Shown piece after piece: positions 24,021 through 36,028 of a stretch of DNA of 64,000 bases. The translations under genes were made by a program, and so were the position numbers. Within the stretch, counting starts at the first letter, position 1. Every line of letters begins with the position of its first letter. Location of the stretch: assembly GCA_963971575.1 (NCBI GenBank), contig OZ020616.1:1694924-1758923 (forward strand), in the 5' to 3' direction. The notes below the pieces were generated by a model, which saw only the letters and a list, made by a program, of their open reading frames with translations, ran no database searches and was not told the origin of the DNA. The DNA comes from Liopterus haemorrhoidalis. Lineage: Eukaryota > Arthropoda > Insecta > Coleoptera > Dytiscidae.

Positions 24021-24615
24021 GCTCAGAGCATATTAATAATAATTAAAGATAATTCACTTTCAAGTCGTACTTTTAAATTGAACTTTCAAGTATGACCTGA
24101 ATATAAAATATTATTATTATTATTAAGTAAATCTATGTACGTATATTAATCAAGTATGTTGCGTTTAAACTGCTGTCAATTTTTATTCATTATTTACTTG
24201 TTATTGGAAAATTTATTGTTAAATATAAATCAACGTTATCTGATTAAAAACCTCGAACACGTTAAATTAAAAACATTAATATTGATTTGTATTAAAGTGC
24301 ATGATGATGGTGAAAAATAAACTTTCCGATAAAATCAGGCTACCAACGTCAATCAGTTAGGCAGGAGAACAACTCGCAATTTAATCATTAGGGCTTAGAT
24401 TTTTTATCACTAAAACTTCATTTTACGATCAATATGTTTTTTTGGAGTCTCAGTATTTTCCTATATGCGGGTTAAACCTGTATATGTAACTCTCTTAATG
24501 CTGGATTATAATCCAAATTAGTTCTTTTACTTTATTACATTATTAATTGACTCAAAATTTATGCTTGTTGAAGATGAAGTTTCATTTCAAAGTAAAATAA
24601 TAGTAGTGTAATTGC

Positions 24616-24813
24616 CTACACTCTTTTACCACCCCATTTTCTGAAATCTGTATTTGCTTTTTCATACAATCTTATTAATTTTGCAGGCAATAATTCGGTA
24701 GTTGCCTCCATTGCAACTGACACAATATCTGGTGGTGTCCCGATAAAGTTCTCATCGCCATCATTACTGCTTATTTCCATTTTTAAATTATTAACAGTGT
24801 TATTTGAATACAT
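24616..24813 (-). pseudogene. Possible Crypton-like tyrosine recombinase N-terminal fragment
   Basis: Encodes 65 aa including TTELLPAKLIRLYEKANTDF and RKWGGKRV. LLPxK followed by LYEKAxxDFxKW resembles the start of Crypton-type recombinases common in insects. No catalytic Arg/His/Tyr follows. Weak call from one motif. Confidence 0.35.
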
Positions 24814-25019
24814 TTTAACAAATCTTCACAATATATATTAAATTTAAAAGACTTATTCAATATTGTCAAATTCAACGTGACATGAACAAATTCTATTTTT
24901 TATAATATAAACAAGCTGTCTTCGTAGTAACATTACAATAACCTAGGTCCACGGATAACCTATCAACAGAATTAAAATGCCAGCTGCAAAAGCCGCCTCC
25001 TACAGACCTACGATTGATG

Positions 25020-25640
25020 TGAGTTTCATATTTCCAGATGACGCAAAGAGTCATCTGAAACATCTGATTTTAGCCAGATGGCAGCATGAATGGGGCAGCA
25101 TACAAACGTTAAGTTGAGACAGATTAAGGGAGACGTTAAACCATGGGATTCTTCCTGCAGGATTAACCGCAGGGAGAAAACCGCCATCACACGCCTTCGT
25201 ATAGACCACTGTTGGTGGACCCATAGACACCTCCTTCGAGGTGAAGACTTCCCTATCTGTGAGACGTATAACACAAATTTGTGTGTGTTACACATTTTAA
25301 CCAGATATGTTCAGTTCGAGGATGTCAGGGAGAGGTTAGGCCTGTGCTATGACCTTTCAGTTGCTTTAGGTGACGACAGAGTACTCATGGACAGGCTGAT
25401 ACTCTTCCTGAGAGAATCGAACTTCCTGTTTTATTTGTGAAGTCTTGCACTTTATTTTAATGTGTTTTATTAGTAACTTGTGATATTCGATGGTAATTGG
25501 CCCTTTTACAGCCTTTTACCGTCACCCAGCGTCTGTTCATTTTTTCGAACAAACTTTTTATATTATTTATTTGTAATTGTCCGTACAAGATTTCTTTTAT
25601 TGAGTATGCGTATTTTTAATGAGATTATTTATTTATTTAT
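25020..25640 (+). pseudogene. LINE ORF2 3' end (I/R1/Jockey-type)
   Basis: From about 25035 the frame reads SHLKHLILARWQHEWGS; after a frameshift KLRQIKGDVKPWDSS, then REKTAITRLRIDHCWWTH and HILTRYVQFEDVRERLG to a stop at 25438. This is the region after reverse transcriptase/RNase H in non-LTR elements; the usual CxxC before HIL is degraded. The 3' UTR runs to about 25640. A second copy of the same piece, split by a transposon, lies at 59650-60690. Confidence 0.75.
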
Positions 25641-25661
25641 TGTCTAATTTATTGGTTTTGA

Positions 25662-26179
25662 CCCTTTACTGCATGAATTTTTATTTTTGGCTGAAATAAT
25701 TCATGGGCATCAGGAATTGGTTCTTATTGATTAATTAAAAAAAAATTAATTTAAAAATTAATTAAAAAAATATATTTAAAATATTAATTATTATTTTTAT
25801 GAAAATAGGGTTTGTGCCATACATGGAATATTATGATTCTACATTATGGTACAAAAGAAAATTAATCCGTATTATTTGCTTGTCAATCGCTAGGTGCTCT
25901 TCATTAGGCATTAAAAGCAGTCGCCCTCGAATTTTTTAAAGAAAAGGTCGTATCTTCTAGTTGTCCTTTCTCAATAAATTCGGAGTTATCGTTGAAGTGC
26001 AAATTCCGCTTGATATCCTCAAATCTATTGCAGCCCATTACTTGAGATACTGCAGGATCCATTGCTGTGTATGTGGCATATTTGAACATTCATGAAGTAA
26101 CGTTCTGATTTAGTTTTAAAAGTAAAATAAAAAATAAAAATCGGAATGTGCCATATATGGCACACTATACTGTAAAGGG
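25662..26179 (-). mobile_element. Internally deleted piggyBac-like element
   Basis: Ends CCCTTTACTGCATG and the inverse of CCCTTTACAGTATAG, with TTAA at 26180-26183 (left flank mutated to TTGA). Minus-strand 26089-25904 encodes DPAVSQVMGCNRFEDIKR and NLHFNDNSEFIEKG, typical of the piggyBac transposase N-terminal half (VMxRNRFExIxRxLHFNDN). The catalytic core is deleted. Confidence 0.8.
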
Positions 26180-26395
26180 TTAATATAGTGTAGTCATTTA
26201 GGTGGGCTGCGTTAGGCGCAAATAGTTTTTGTTGTTGTGCGCCAAAAAATTAAACTAACTAACTAAGAATTAAAATCCATGGGAAAACACAAACATTTTA
26301 TCTGACAGATAAATGGGTGGAATAAATTTATCCAGCAGTTTATCTAGAGATGGAACAACCGACCCCTACTAAACAAAGATATTTAGTGAAATTAA

Positions 26396-27228
26396 GGGGG
26401 TAGTACACTCCAAAAACATCAAATTCGTGTAATATATACCTCCAGAAATAGTAAAAATTATATTATATAGGTCGGAAAGACCGAGAAGTATATATAAATC
26501 GAGATACAATACATAGTAACCGAGCGGCGCACAGCTGCCTTTTCGGCAGGTGCTGCATATTCCCCCCATTATTTTCATCTAAAGCACCCTCCAGCTTTAG
26601 ATGAGGAAATTCAGCCTTATTTGAAAGAAATATACACGGATTTAACCTCTGATGACTTGTTGGAAAGATGTGTGGGAGCAAACACACAGAACACGAATGA
26701 GAACATTTAAACGCGTTTTTCTCAAAACCACGTTTTTTGACCTGGCCGACATGATTTTGAAAAAACTATTGGTCCGATCGGGCTCAAATTTTTATGGGAT
26801 ACTCTATACATGTGTAGTTCTCGCCCGAACTAGGATTTTGAAAATCGATTAATGTTAAACCCTTTTTTTAAACAATTTTTTGCAAAAAAAAATGGCCGAA
26901 AAATTAAAAAGTCCGCCATTTTGTTTTTTTTTTACCAAATTTTTGTATCCTAGTTCGGGCGATAGCGACTGATCTATATTTTAATATGCACTTTGAATTT
27001 TTTGTTTCGGACGTTCCAGAGTCGAGATATCATGTCGGCCAGATTAAAAAGGGGTCACCTTCAGGCAGCCATATTAGGGCCCTATGAAGAAAAAAACAAA
27101 AAAAAAAAAAATTTTTTATATTCTTGAATGTTAGTTGTATCATATATAAAAAGTTTGCAAGATCAAAATAAAGTTAACTATAAAAAAAAAAATCTTTAAA
27201 AAAAGGCCTTAAGAAGTGTACTACCCCC
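26396..27228. mobile_element. TTAA-flanked MITE, family 1
   Basis: TIR GGGGGTAGTACACT and its inverse AGTGTACTACCCCC, with TTAA at 26392-26395 and 27229-27232. 833 bp with long A runs and paired internal motifs (TCGCCCGAAC and GTTCGGGCGA). No coding capacity. piggyBac superfamily by target site. Confidence 0.8.
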
Positions 27229-27401
27229 TTAAGTTATTTTAAACTTTTCCGTTCCAAATAAAATAAATCTATATTTTTAAAATCAGTCCATTTTTTAACA
27301 AATCATTTCCTAACAGAAAAAACGTAGAGAATTTAAAACTTTTTTGTGATAAACCTCGGATCAATAATAAAAATAACATTTCAAAATGTCTGAATACATA
27401 C

Positions 27402-27605
27402 CTTTCCACATTGTTTACATTTTCCTTTCTCAGATCTTCTGTGTACCCAATGATGATGTGTACAGGTTTGTTCTCTGTATTGTCTAAGACTGACATCACG
27501 AAAAGTAGGTTTGCATGTGAATTTGACACGATCCCTCAGTACGTCAATGCAGTTCATATGTACAACAACATTGCATGCTGAACATTTCATTCGAGCTCCG
27601 TGTTT
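27402..27605 (-). CDS. Diacylglycerol kinase (zeta/iota, rdgA type), internal exon with C1 domain parts
   Basis: A 204-nt exon, 68 codons, phase 0 at both ends, with acceptor TTTCAG before 27605 and donor GTATGT after 27402. It begins KHGARMKCSACNVVVHMNC, the CxxCxxxxHxxC half of the first C1 zinc finger, then FTCKPTFRDVSLRQYREQT, and opens the second with HHHWVHRRSEKGKCKQCGK. Class IV DGKs have this arrangement. The enzyme phosphorylates diacylglycerol to phosphatidic acid, ending lipid signalling. The preceding exon is at 36816-36672, leaving a 9.07-kb intron. Following exons, including the kinase GGDG region, were not found and may lie left of the window. No disabling change is seen. Confidence 0.85.
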
Positions 27606-27899
27606 CTGAAACATTACAACAGAACATTAACAATAGAAGCTATTCAAAACATCGACAACTATTGCTACTTAATCTACTTGCTTTACGAATGCTCGCTGGC
27701 GGGATTCTATTTTACGTACATGTCTGAATTATGTCGAGGGTTGAAACTACAGCCACATTCAACTCTCAATTCATTCAAATTATACTGATTTATTACGATT
27801 AATGAACTAACCAAGAATGGAGGGTTAGGGATTGTACGAGGGTTACCTTTCATGTTTTTACAAACGACCACTAGATGGCAATATTGCAATGTGTCATTA

Positions 27900-29371
27900 C
27901 TTATAGTCTAAGAGCTAGCAACGTCACAAAAAAGTTTATTTTAGGTCGGCTGGTTTTTCGATATTTCTCTTTCTTATTGAAGTTAGGTAGGGATGCGGTA
28001 CGTCTGGCACCTGGGAGCGGTTGCGTTGGATATTTTGAAATCATTTTAAGACATTTTTTTTTTTTATATATAATTTTCTATGTCTTTTTAGCATTATAAA
28101 TTTATAGTTGCCAGACAGTTTCGTTGTTGCTAACATTGCGCCAGATCTAATTTAAGTATTTAAAAAATAATATTTTTCAAACCATTTTAGTATAGCTGTA
28201 ATTTTAATAGGATATAGTTCTGTAATCAAAGAATACAATATTAATTTGCCAGACGGAAATTCCGTTGTTTAACTAGGAACCAGACCAATTTAAGTCCCGG
28301 GGAGAATAGGTGAGTTAGAAGAGATAACAGTAAAACAATCACAGCTGCTATTTTTTAAGTTGGCGTCGTCCACATGAGTGTTTATGTTTGCTTGTTTTTA
28401 TAAAATAAAATAAAGCAGAATTTTATCGTGATGAGTGAGGAAAAAGAAAAATGTATTTTTTGTTCAAACAAAAGTGGTGAAATAATAAAATTTAAAAAAT
28501 AATAATAATTTTATATAATTTAAAAAAAAAAATATTTTTTTTACAGATACTCAGGTCCTAGAAAATGACGATACATCTGAATACAATAATAATAATGATA
28601 TAAGGAGTGATAACGATGATAGCAGTGACGATGATACTGACGATGTAGCATTTTATTGTGACAAAATGTAATTCAGTATTTTTATTGAATAATTCTATGT
28701 TTAATTTCCTACATATTTAAAATAAATTATTTGTTTTATTTTGCTAATAATACTACTATTTTTTATCAGTTGTTCTCATCTCATTTTACTTTAATTATTA
28801 TTCTGCTCTATTTTTTTATGAAATTCTAACCTATATAACCTGCCCCTCTCTAACGCCCTCTGTTGCAGCTATCTCTCTCACGCAACCAACGAATAAGCTG
28901 CCACACTCTTCTAACTTACTTATTATCCCCGGGACTTAAATTGGTCTGGTTCCTAGTTAAACAACGGATTTTCCGTCTGGCAAATTAATATTGTATTCTT
29001 CGATTACAGAACTATATCATATTAAAATTACAGCTATACTAAAATTGTTTGAAAATTATTATTTTTTAATTACTTAAATTAGATCTGGCGCAATGTTAGC
29101 AACAACGAAACTGTCTGGCAACTATAAATTTATAATGCTAAAAAGACATAGAAAATTATATAAAATAAATAAAATGTCTTAAAATGATTTCAAAATATCC
29201 ACTTTTTACCTATACAGGCAAGATGCGCACAGGTAAACGCAACCGCTCCCAGGTGCCAGACGTACCGCATCCCTACCTAACTTCAATACGAAAGGGAAAT
29301 ATCGAAAAACCAGCCGACCTAAAATTCTTTCTCGAAAACGTTGCTAGCTCTCGGACTATTAATTCGTAAAA
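27900..29371. mobile_element. Foldback element with about 450-bp inverted repeats and a coding remnant
   Basis: The left arm 27900-28345 and right arm 28915-29371 are inverse copies, sharing GAGCTAGCAACGT, TTTTAGGTCGGCTGG, CACCTGGGAGCGGTTGCGTT and CTTAAATTGGTCTGGTTCCT. Between them, 28431-28497 reads MSEEKEKCIFCSNKSGEIIK, and after an acceptor-like T run ending in CAG (28544), 28546-28671 reads an acidic tail with DDSSDDDTDDVAFYCDKM. That looks like a spliced, internally deleted transposase-type protein starting with a CxxC finger. The superfamily is not recognised. It lies in the DGK intron. Confidence 0.7.
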
Positions 29372-29444
29372 TTTGACATTTGTTTTTGTGAAATCAGAGG
29401 CAGCTTATAAATTTACCGAGTAGTTGACAAGGAGTGTTTAAAAA

Positions 29445-30495
29445 AAAATTGATGTGAAGTGTGAATTTTCACACATTTCAGTGTTTTGCAGGTATTTAAT
29501 AACTGAATGATGATTATTTGGGATGCCAAAACAAATTTTATGTCAAAATATTTTTTTATGAATTTTAATTCGAATGCCTAATACCATTATTTAAGTTTCT
29601 AAATATGTGCAGTATTTTTTTTACATAGCAAGGTTCATTAAGATTTTGAAAATTGCGCCTATGGCTTCTATTGGTTGCTTAAATCATTAGCCCCGCCCTC
29701 TGATTTCGTATACATCAAACAGAATTAAATTATAATTTCAACACTTCCCACTGGTTATTAAATTTACGCTTTTAAAAATTAAATGCAACATTTACCAAAA
29801 TATAACTAGAATTTTTACAAAATAATTTAAGCAAAAGAAAACTGCAAAAAAAAACAAAAAAATTAAAACTGACAGGATTCGAACTCGTTTGCAAGTTAAC
29901 TGTTTAGCAAATTAGAAAACCAATGACTAAACGCACATCGCTATGAGCGCTGACGTATCAACTTGGTTACATAGCGAATTAAATATTTAACATATTTTGG
30001 TTAAAAACACAAAAAATGCATTATTTTCCGAAAACATAATCTGATCAAAAATTCCTGTTGTACTATTCAGGTTCACACCAATATACATTACTTAGAATTT
30101 TTTCACATTTTTAGTTTAAACCATCTGGGCTACAGGGTGTGGGACCAAAAATTTTTTGCACAATTTTGGCAAAAATCGCGTCAAAATAATTTATTTTGCA
30201 AAAATAAAATTTTGATCGTTAATCCACGTACTAAGGGCTTTCATTTGATACCCTACTCAAAAAAAAAAAATTTTTTTTCGATGAGCACATATTTGTTTAT
30301 ATTTTTAGGGGGATATGTTTCTTAGATGTTTAAGTATTTTTCCTATGTGCGGGTCAAAAAGTTGTACAAGCATGCCAAATTTCAACTCTAGGTTTAGCCG
30401 TTTGGCTACAATTTTTACCGAACAGACAGACAGACAGACAGACGACAAAATGACGGTATAAGGGTTTTTTGGTCATACCTACAAAACCCTAAAAA
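29445..30495 (-). mobile_element. Helentron-like family 1 copy C
   Basis: Reverse orientation: 3' terminus AAAAATTGATGTGAAGTGTG at the left, GTGTGAATTTTCACAC hairpin, AGTGTTTTGCAGGTAT, conserved body, (GACA)n at 30423-30441 and the 5' end TACCTACAAAACCCTAAAAA at the right. A tRNA-like module lies at about 29868-30005 with GTTCGAATCC on the minus strand. Confidence 0.65.
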
Positions 30496-31435
30496 CAAGT
30501 TAAGTTTGTTGAAAAATGGATGTTACTTGTGAAGGTTTTCGTTGGATTCGAAAGATAACGGGAATCCTGCTTTGTCACAAACCCCCAAAAACGTTGTAGC
30601 CTATGGTTTTACTATACCAAAGTATGTAATTTCATAATATATTCAGCCGTTTTTGCGTGAATCTCGGCCAGACAGAGAGACAGACAAAAATTGATTTTTT
30701 GCGGATATTGGCTTAACATCTGAAACGTATAGAAACCAAATATGAGGCCTTCAATTTTATTAATATATTATAGATTATTTGTCTAAATTAGTTAACTAGT
30801 CGTATCAGTCAAATTTTGAGTACGTCCGTTATATATACATTTTTTTTTTTCAAAGTATGAATAACAAACAAGTTTAGAGCGCAATTATGTACGTAAATAC
30901 AATAATATTTATGTTTATATGTCATGTTTTAACTAACTATAACAGCCCAAGGGAACTTCCTGTGAATAGCGCGGACAACCCAACAGTTTTGTGCAGTTTC
31001 ATGAATAGTTATAATTTATGACATTAATAGTGAAGTAGTTGAACGCGAATTAGTTGCGCAGCTAGGGGGGGGGGGGGGAGGCTGGTCCCCTCCCAAGACC
31101 AGCAGATTACACGGCGCTGCTCGGAGAGTTGAAGATATTTTTTTTTAACCACAACAGTAGGTAATTTTTCAATTACTTCATTGTAAACAATATTGGCAAT
31201 TTTTATTTTATTTTTTTTTCGTATAAATAAACATTTTTTTAAGATTGCCTACTCTTGATAGGGGCCGTTATTGTTCAAGTGAAAATACATCACTTTCCAA
31301 ATATGCTCCAACGAATTATATGAAGGGGAGCGTTGATCCTTTTCCCCCTGACACATCGACTAAAACATTCGCCCAGTCAAATGATAAAACTGTTTTAAAC
31401 AACTAATTACTCGCTTCAAATAAGATAAAGTGGAA
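30496..31435. other. Degenerate repeat sequence, little recognised
   Basis: Contains TCGGCCAGACAGAGAGACAG at 30664-30683, like the microsatellite core of another GTCT-type repeat, and a G14 run at 31068-31081 near possible MITE debris. No coding sequence seen. Confidence 0.35.
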
Positions 31436-31439
31436 ATCT

Positions 31440-31600
31440 GATTTCGGTATAACCTTCACACGAGTCTGTTCGTTCGGTACAAATTGTGGCCAAGCGGCTG
31501 ATTTAGAGAACTGAACATAAGTAAGAAAAATATTGAGACATATATATCCCGCGAAAAATATAAATAAATATGTATTTATCGAAGAAAAAATCAAGATTAA
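31440..31600 (+). mobile_element. Helentron-like family 1, degenerate internal fragment
   Basis: GTCTGTTCGTTCGGTACAAA, then GTGGCCAAGCGGCTGA, and AAATATGTATTTATCGAAG follow the order of the copy A body around 7660-7810, without ends. Confidence 0.55.
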
Positions 31601-31658
31601 CAATTGTTTTTATCAACAAATAATGGAATTATTATTTGATATAAACATCAATTCAACA

Positions 31659-31935
31659 GCAGGGGTGTCGAACTGATTTGGGTCGCAGTCTATTTTACAT
31701 ACAAAATGATAAGCAGTGACGGAACTTTAAATATCCTGAAGGGTTTCTTGACATTTTTTTATAAACAGAGGAGAAGAGTATATTTTACATTTTTAAATAT
31801 ATTTTTCCACTAAATAAGCTCAAGTGATTTTGATTACCGCTTCAGGGGCCACAAAAAATAAGGTATGGAGCCCGCGTGCCCTCGAAATTTGATTTTTGCC
31901 CTCCCCAAGACAAAATCCTGGCTGCGCCACTGACG
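31659..31935. mobile_element. hAT-type terminal fragments
   Basis: CAGGGGTGTCGAACTGATTT at 31661 looks like one hAT left end; ATCCTGGCTGCGCCACTG at 31916-31933 looks like the right end of a different hAT family (CAGTGGCGCAGCCAGGAT inverted). They probably belong to two truncated elements. Confidence 0.5.
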
Positions 31936-32099
31936 CGAATATATGATCCATGTGTCATTTTACCTAATCTATTACTATCTGTAGCACTATGACTATCTCT
32001 AGAACTATAAGAACTACAAAGTTGGTTAAATAAGACAAGAATTGTCATTTAATAAGTCAGGGTTAGAATCAGAAAGCTGAAATCAACAGAGAAATATTT

Positions 32100-32291
32100 C
32101 GGAAAAATGTATATTTTTATGAATATAAATATAAGATACTCGTATTTATAAATATGAATAAAATGTATATCTTGCAAGATTGAGTGCATTTTTATTATAT
32201 ATTCATGTTTCGATCTTATATGACTTCGCGCCCCCCCGACGAAGACTTCACGGTCCCCCAGGGGGCCGCTGCCCCCCGGTTAAGAAACGCT
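32100..32291. mobile_element. Right end of the hAT family seen at 16845-18690
   Basis: ATCTTGCAAGATTGAG, ATATGACTTCGCGCCCCCC and GGTTAAGAAACGCTG match 18600-18690. A 37-bp C/G-rich duplication sits before the terminus. The left end is absent. Downstream, 32327-32430 holds a TTCCGCTTAAACGTTTGGAA remnant of the MITE at 37914-38321 and a LINE-like (ATT)n tail at 32398-32422. Confidence 0.65.
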
Positions 32292-32711
32292 GCTCTAGAC
32301 AACTCACAAAAATAAAAATTTCTGTCAGTTCCGCTTAAACGTTTGGAATAGTCTTTACGTATTTTTGTAAATGTGTAAATTATTCGGAATAAAGGGCTAT
32401 TATTATTATTATTATTATTATTATAATTCATATCTAAATTAGATATACAATTAAATTTGAATAATTAGAATTGTATGAATGGTTGACATTGTGACAATCA
32501 ATGAGCGAATAGCCAGCTTATTAAGAAAGGTCGACCCAAAGGGAATTGTTCTAATTCCCAGGTCTGGTTGTTACTAACTTGGCTTTTATAATGGATTAAA
32601 ATGAATTTAATGATTACTACAAAGTAAAATTAACACTCTGGTACTTCATCATTTTAATTATGTCAACATAAAACACAACACATATTTTTATGTATAACAC
32701 TGCGAAGATTG

Positions 32712-32990
32712 CAACTTTTGTTAATATTTCTCTGTTGTGAAACGTTCACAAAAATTTTAAAACCGACACGAGTAAACTTCCATTTCTAGTTAACCGATTT
32801 TTACCAAATGTTGATCAACTCGTGCCATTGGTGTCAAAAGACAGATAGACAGACCGGCAGACTACATGCTAAAAATAGTCAAAACGTTATGTAGGGACCT
32901 CAATTCGTGGAGATCCATCGAAATCTCGAAATGTCAAAATCGGTATGATCACAATACCTCTCTTATATATGTTGGCGGTCGGTAAAAATG
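32712..32990 (-). mobile_element. Helentron-like family 2 copy b, 3'-truncated
   Basis: Reverse orientation: ends at right with TATGTTGGCGGTCGGTAAAA, contains GACAGATAGACAGACC and CAAAACGTTATGTAGGGACC, and stops near GCAACTTTTGTTAATATTTC. The family 3' hairpin is lost. Confidence 0.65.
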
Positions 32991-33142
32991 TATCTGCAGT
33001 GTATTTGAAATACTAGGAAATATTTGAAATATTAGTTTAAATATTTAGTTTATTGCTATTTTGTTTAGCCGTCGAAATTATAAAAATTTATCTGGAGTGT
33101 TTTCCAGAACTTTGCTTATATTTAAATAAATTATAAACCTTT

Positions 33143-33927
33143 AGGGCCGGTTTCTGGAAGCTTATTTAACTATAACCAAATAGTTAGAAGATGGTTGCTA
33201 TGGTTACTTATGGGATTGTTATATTGTGATCGTAGTTGACCATTTGCTTATGGTTTACTAAGGGAGCATTCGAGTTGTACAGAGTAGAGCGAGCGCTGAG
33301 CGAACAGTTGATGGTGACGTCATGAATAGAGCACTAACGGAGCGAGCGTTCTTGTGACGTAATGTTTATAAAATCTAACCCTACAATTTTAGGCGGCGTT
33401 TTTACTGTCAGATTAGTTCACGTCAGTCATGAATCAAAATTATATACCTCGGTTTTTCCTTGATTTTTTTTCAATGATGAAGAAATTAAATATTAAATAG
33501 TAATTAAAGAATCAATTTAATGAATTTTTTCCATTTTAATTTTATGCACGGTGTATTTTAATAAATTTTTTGCTGTTTACAGAACGTCACAAATACATAA
33601 AATAGCCGTACTCTGTAGCTATAGACATATAACAATATTATTTGTCTATTGTTATTTGTCTAAGGCTATTATTTTTATTTTATTTATAATTCAATTTTAA
33701 ACTTTCATTTCTTTCCCGCCGTTCCCCCACTTTTTTACGTCATACTCCATATGCTCGGTCTTAAAACCCCGAACACATAGAGCGCACTCTAAATGCTCGC
33801 TCGATCGCAAAACGAATGCAATTGAGTGTACTCCGAGTGTCAAATCGAACGTTTGGGTGTACAGAACGTGCTCGGAACGCTCGGAGCGTCAAATCGAATG
33901 TACCCTAAGCTTTCAGAAACCTGCCCT
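33143..33927. mobile_element. TIR element with AGGGCCGGTTTCTG ends and a second nested inverted pair
   Basis: Left AGGGCCGGTTTCTGGAAGCT pairs with right AGCTTTCAGAAACCTGCCCT. Just inside, AGGGAGCATTCGAGTTGTAC at 33260 pairs with AAATCGAATGTACCCT at 33890, suggesting one MITE inside another. No coding. Confidence 0.6.
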
Positions 33928-33940
33928 TAGAATGATTTCT

Positions 33941-34574
33941 TTTTATTATTATTATTTTTTTTATGAACACTAGTCCGTTTTTACACACTTTTTTACACAT
34001 ATTTATGTAAGTATTATACCTGTATAATATTATTTTTATACTGTCAGCTATTTTAAAACATGTTTTTGAGTGAAATGATACGCCAATGTATTACTTAAGG
34101 GGCACCGGCGTTTCAACATAAAGTTAAACATAGTTAATGACCGTGGCATCCGAACGTTGATGTATTTATTTATTTTATAAATAGAAGTATTGTCTAATTT
34201 AAAACATATGTTTTAGAAATAGCTGCTTCAAATATATATCAGGAACGAAGGTTAGTAATGTGTCAATACAACATGTTCCAAATATTTTAGCTATTTGGAC
34301 TACAGAAGACATAGACATAGACTACATAACTGAGGTATATAGGCCATATGTCTAAATCTAAAGCTGCATTTACAGCTCTTAAATTAGTCGACTATACTAT
34401 GCATTGTGGATAAAATTAGTAGAGAGTTTTAACATTTAACGAAAACGTTTACAGCTCTGAAAATTAATGTGTAATGAATATTATGACATCTATGTTTTTT
34501 CAAAATAACTACGGTGGAATAAAAGCATTTGTGACTTTTTACGAACACATCATCAGTGACATCGTGATTTCTTA
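33941..34574. other. Non-coding, one degenerate repeat piece
   Basis: GCATTTACAGCTCTTAAATT near 34363 matches the end motif of the large element in CYP-B intron 1 (55064-58150). Nothing else recognised. Confidence 0.35.
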
Positions 34575-34590
34575 CTAAATTTTAATAACA

Positions 34591-34832
34591 TTATTATTAT
34601 TATTATATTATTTATTTTACATCGGCCTTGATTTCTGCAACGAGGCTAATCGCCGATGCCAGGGGGCGAGCTCCTACACCTGGATGAGTGGTGAATGATT
34701 GTGAAAATGAGAGTAATGTAAACATATTATTCTCGCCCGAATAATATCACCAACGAAGCAGGCTCGAACCATCGGCCGCCTAGTCCCACAGTCTAAAACC
34801 GCACGACTTAATGCACTCGGCCACTCCGTTGG
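34591..34832 (-). mobile_element. tRNA-derived SINE with 16-bp target duplication
   Basis: The head on the minus strand (from 34832) reads GGAGTGGCCGAGTGCATTAA, then GGTTTTAGACTGTGGGACTA and GATGGTTCGAGCCTGC: A and B boxes of a tRNA-Leu or Ser type. The body contains GGCATCGGCGATTAGCCTCG and it ends in an (ATA)n tail. CTAAATTTTAATAACA is repeated at 34575-34590 and 34833-34848. A SINE moved by LINE machinery. Confidence 0.85.
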
Positions 34833-35239
34833 CTAAATTTTAATAACAAAATTATAACCACAACTACAGCAATTCTTTTTCGTTTTACGATTTTCGACCT
34901 TTGTTTGCATTAAAGTTTGCCAAATAATAGATAATGGATGTTGTGACGTTTCATGCAATGGGAATATGAATTACCTATATTCTTTATGTCTCTTATAATT
35001 CAGATAGAAAGTCATAGTGGTTCAGTGTTATTTATTCGTTTTTGCTGCGATTATTTTTCGATGTATCGCTGACTAAAGTACGGATTGTTAAAAAAAGCTG
35101 CCAAAGTCTCCATCTCAGAACGTCCAGTAGACGACAAGTGTTCAAATATTATAAAGATAGTATTTCAATAGTTTTTTCTTACGCTTAAGCCTTATGGATT
35201 AAGTTTTTATCAACAACTACATACACATACATACATATA

Positions 35240-35675
35240 AGGGAGGTATTGTGATCGTACCGATTTTGACATTTTTAAATTTCGATAGATGTCCACGGAT
35301 TGAGGTTCCTACATAATGTTTTTACTATTTTTAGCATGATGTCTATCGGTCTCTCTGTATGTCTGTCTGTCGGTCCTTTGACACGTCCAAAGCGAATTTG
35401 GCTAAACAGATTTTTATCAAATTTCATTTTTAAGCTTTTCACACCAATGGCATAAGTTAATCAACTTTTGGTAAAAAGCGGTCATCTAGAAATGGTTCTA
35501 TTTTTACTTTATTTTTATTATAGTAATAATACTTAATAATTATTAATTATTTATTTTTTCATACGTATATGTAATGTTTCCACGGTTAAGGTAAATAATT
35601 TCTGTGCTAGAGTGTATTTTGTACCTATTTTGGGATGGCGTTTGATCTTGTGGCGGCCACAGCTGATTTTTTATT
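35240..35675 (+). mobile_element. Helentron-like family 2 copy c
   Basis: ATAAGGGAGGTATTGTGATC, TCTGTCTGTCGG and TGGCATAAGTTAATCAACTT follow the family order, ending GGCGGCCACAGCTGATTTTT. The first bases of the 5' end have been replaced by ACATAC repeats. Confidence 0.65.
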
Positions 35676-35850
35676 AATATTTTTGCTTTTAACTAACAAA
35701 GCATTCTTACATTTTGCTCAGTTTATAATCAGTACCAGATAACTTTTCAAGATCGGCATAAAACAATTATCCTGCATCTATCACTGAGAAATTTATTTCC
35801 AGAACATATCACACGTCAAGATCCACTAAAATATATTTAAATATATAGCC

Positions 35851-36028
35851 AGTGGTGTAAGCATAGGGGGAATTATGGGGATAAATTCCCTCCCCCCGAA
35901 AATTCGAAAAGAACTAAAATTATAATCACCCCATTTCAAGATTGCTCGCATTCTCAATACCTATAAATTCCGATGTTATGAAAATCCCCCCCCCCTCCGA
36001 AATATTTTTCTGCGTACGCAACTGTATA
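35851..36028. mobile_element. Short hAT-like MITE
   Basis: Starts CAGTGGTGTAAGCATAGGGG, has two C-rich/G-rich blocks and ends GCGTACGCAACTG. The ends are only partly inverse. About 36130-36320 holds several CTAGTA/TACTAG-rich inverted motifs I cannot assign. Confidence 0.45.

Noticed and set aside
25026..25295. A minus-strand gene opposite the LINE remnant
   Set aside because: It is the antisense shadow of the LINE C-terminal coding region.
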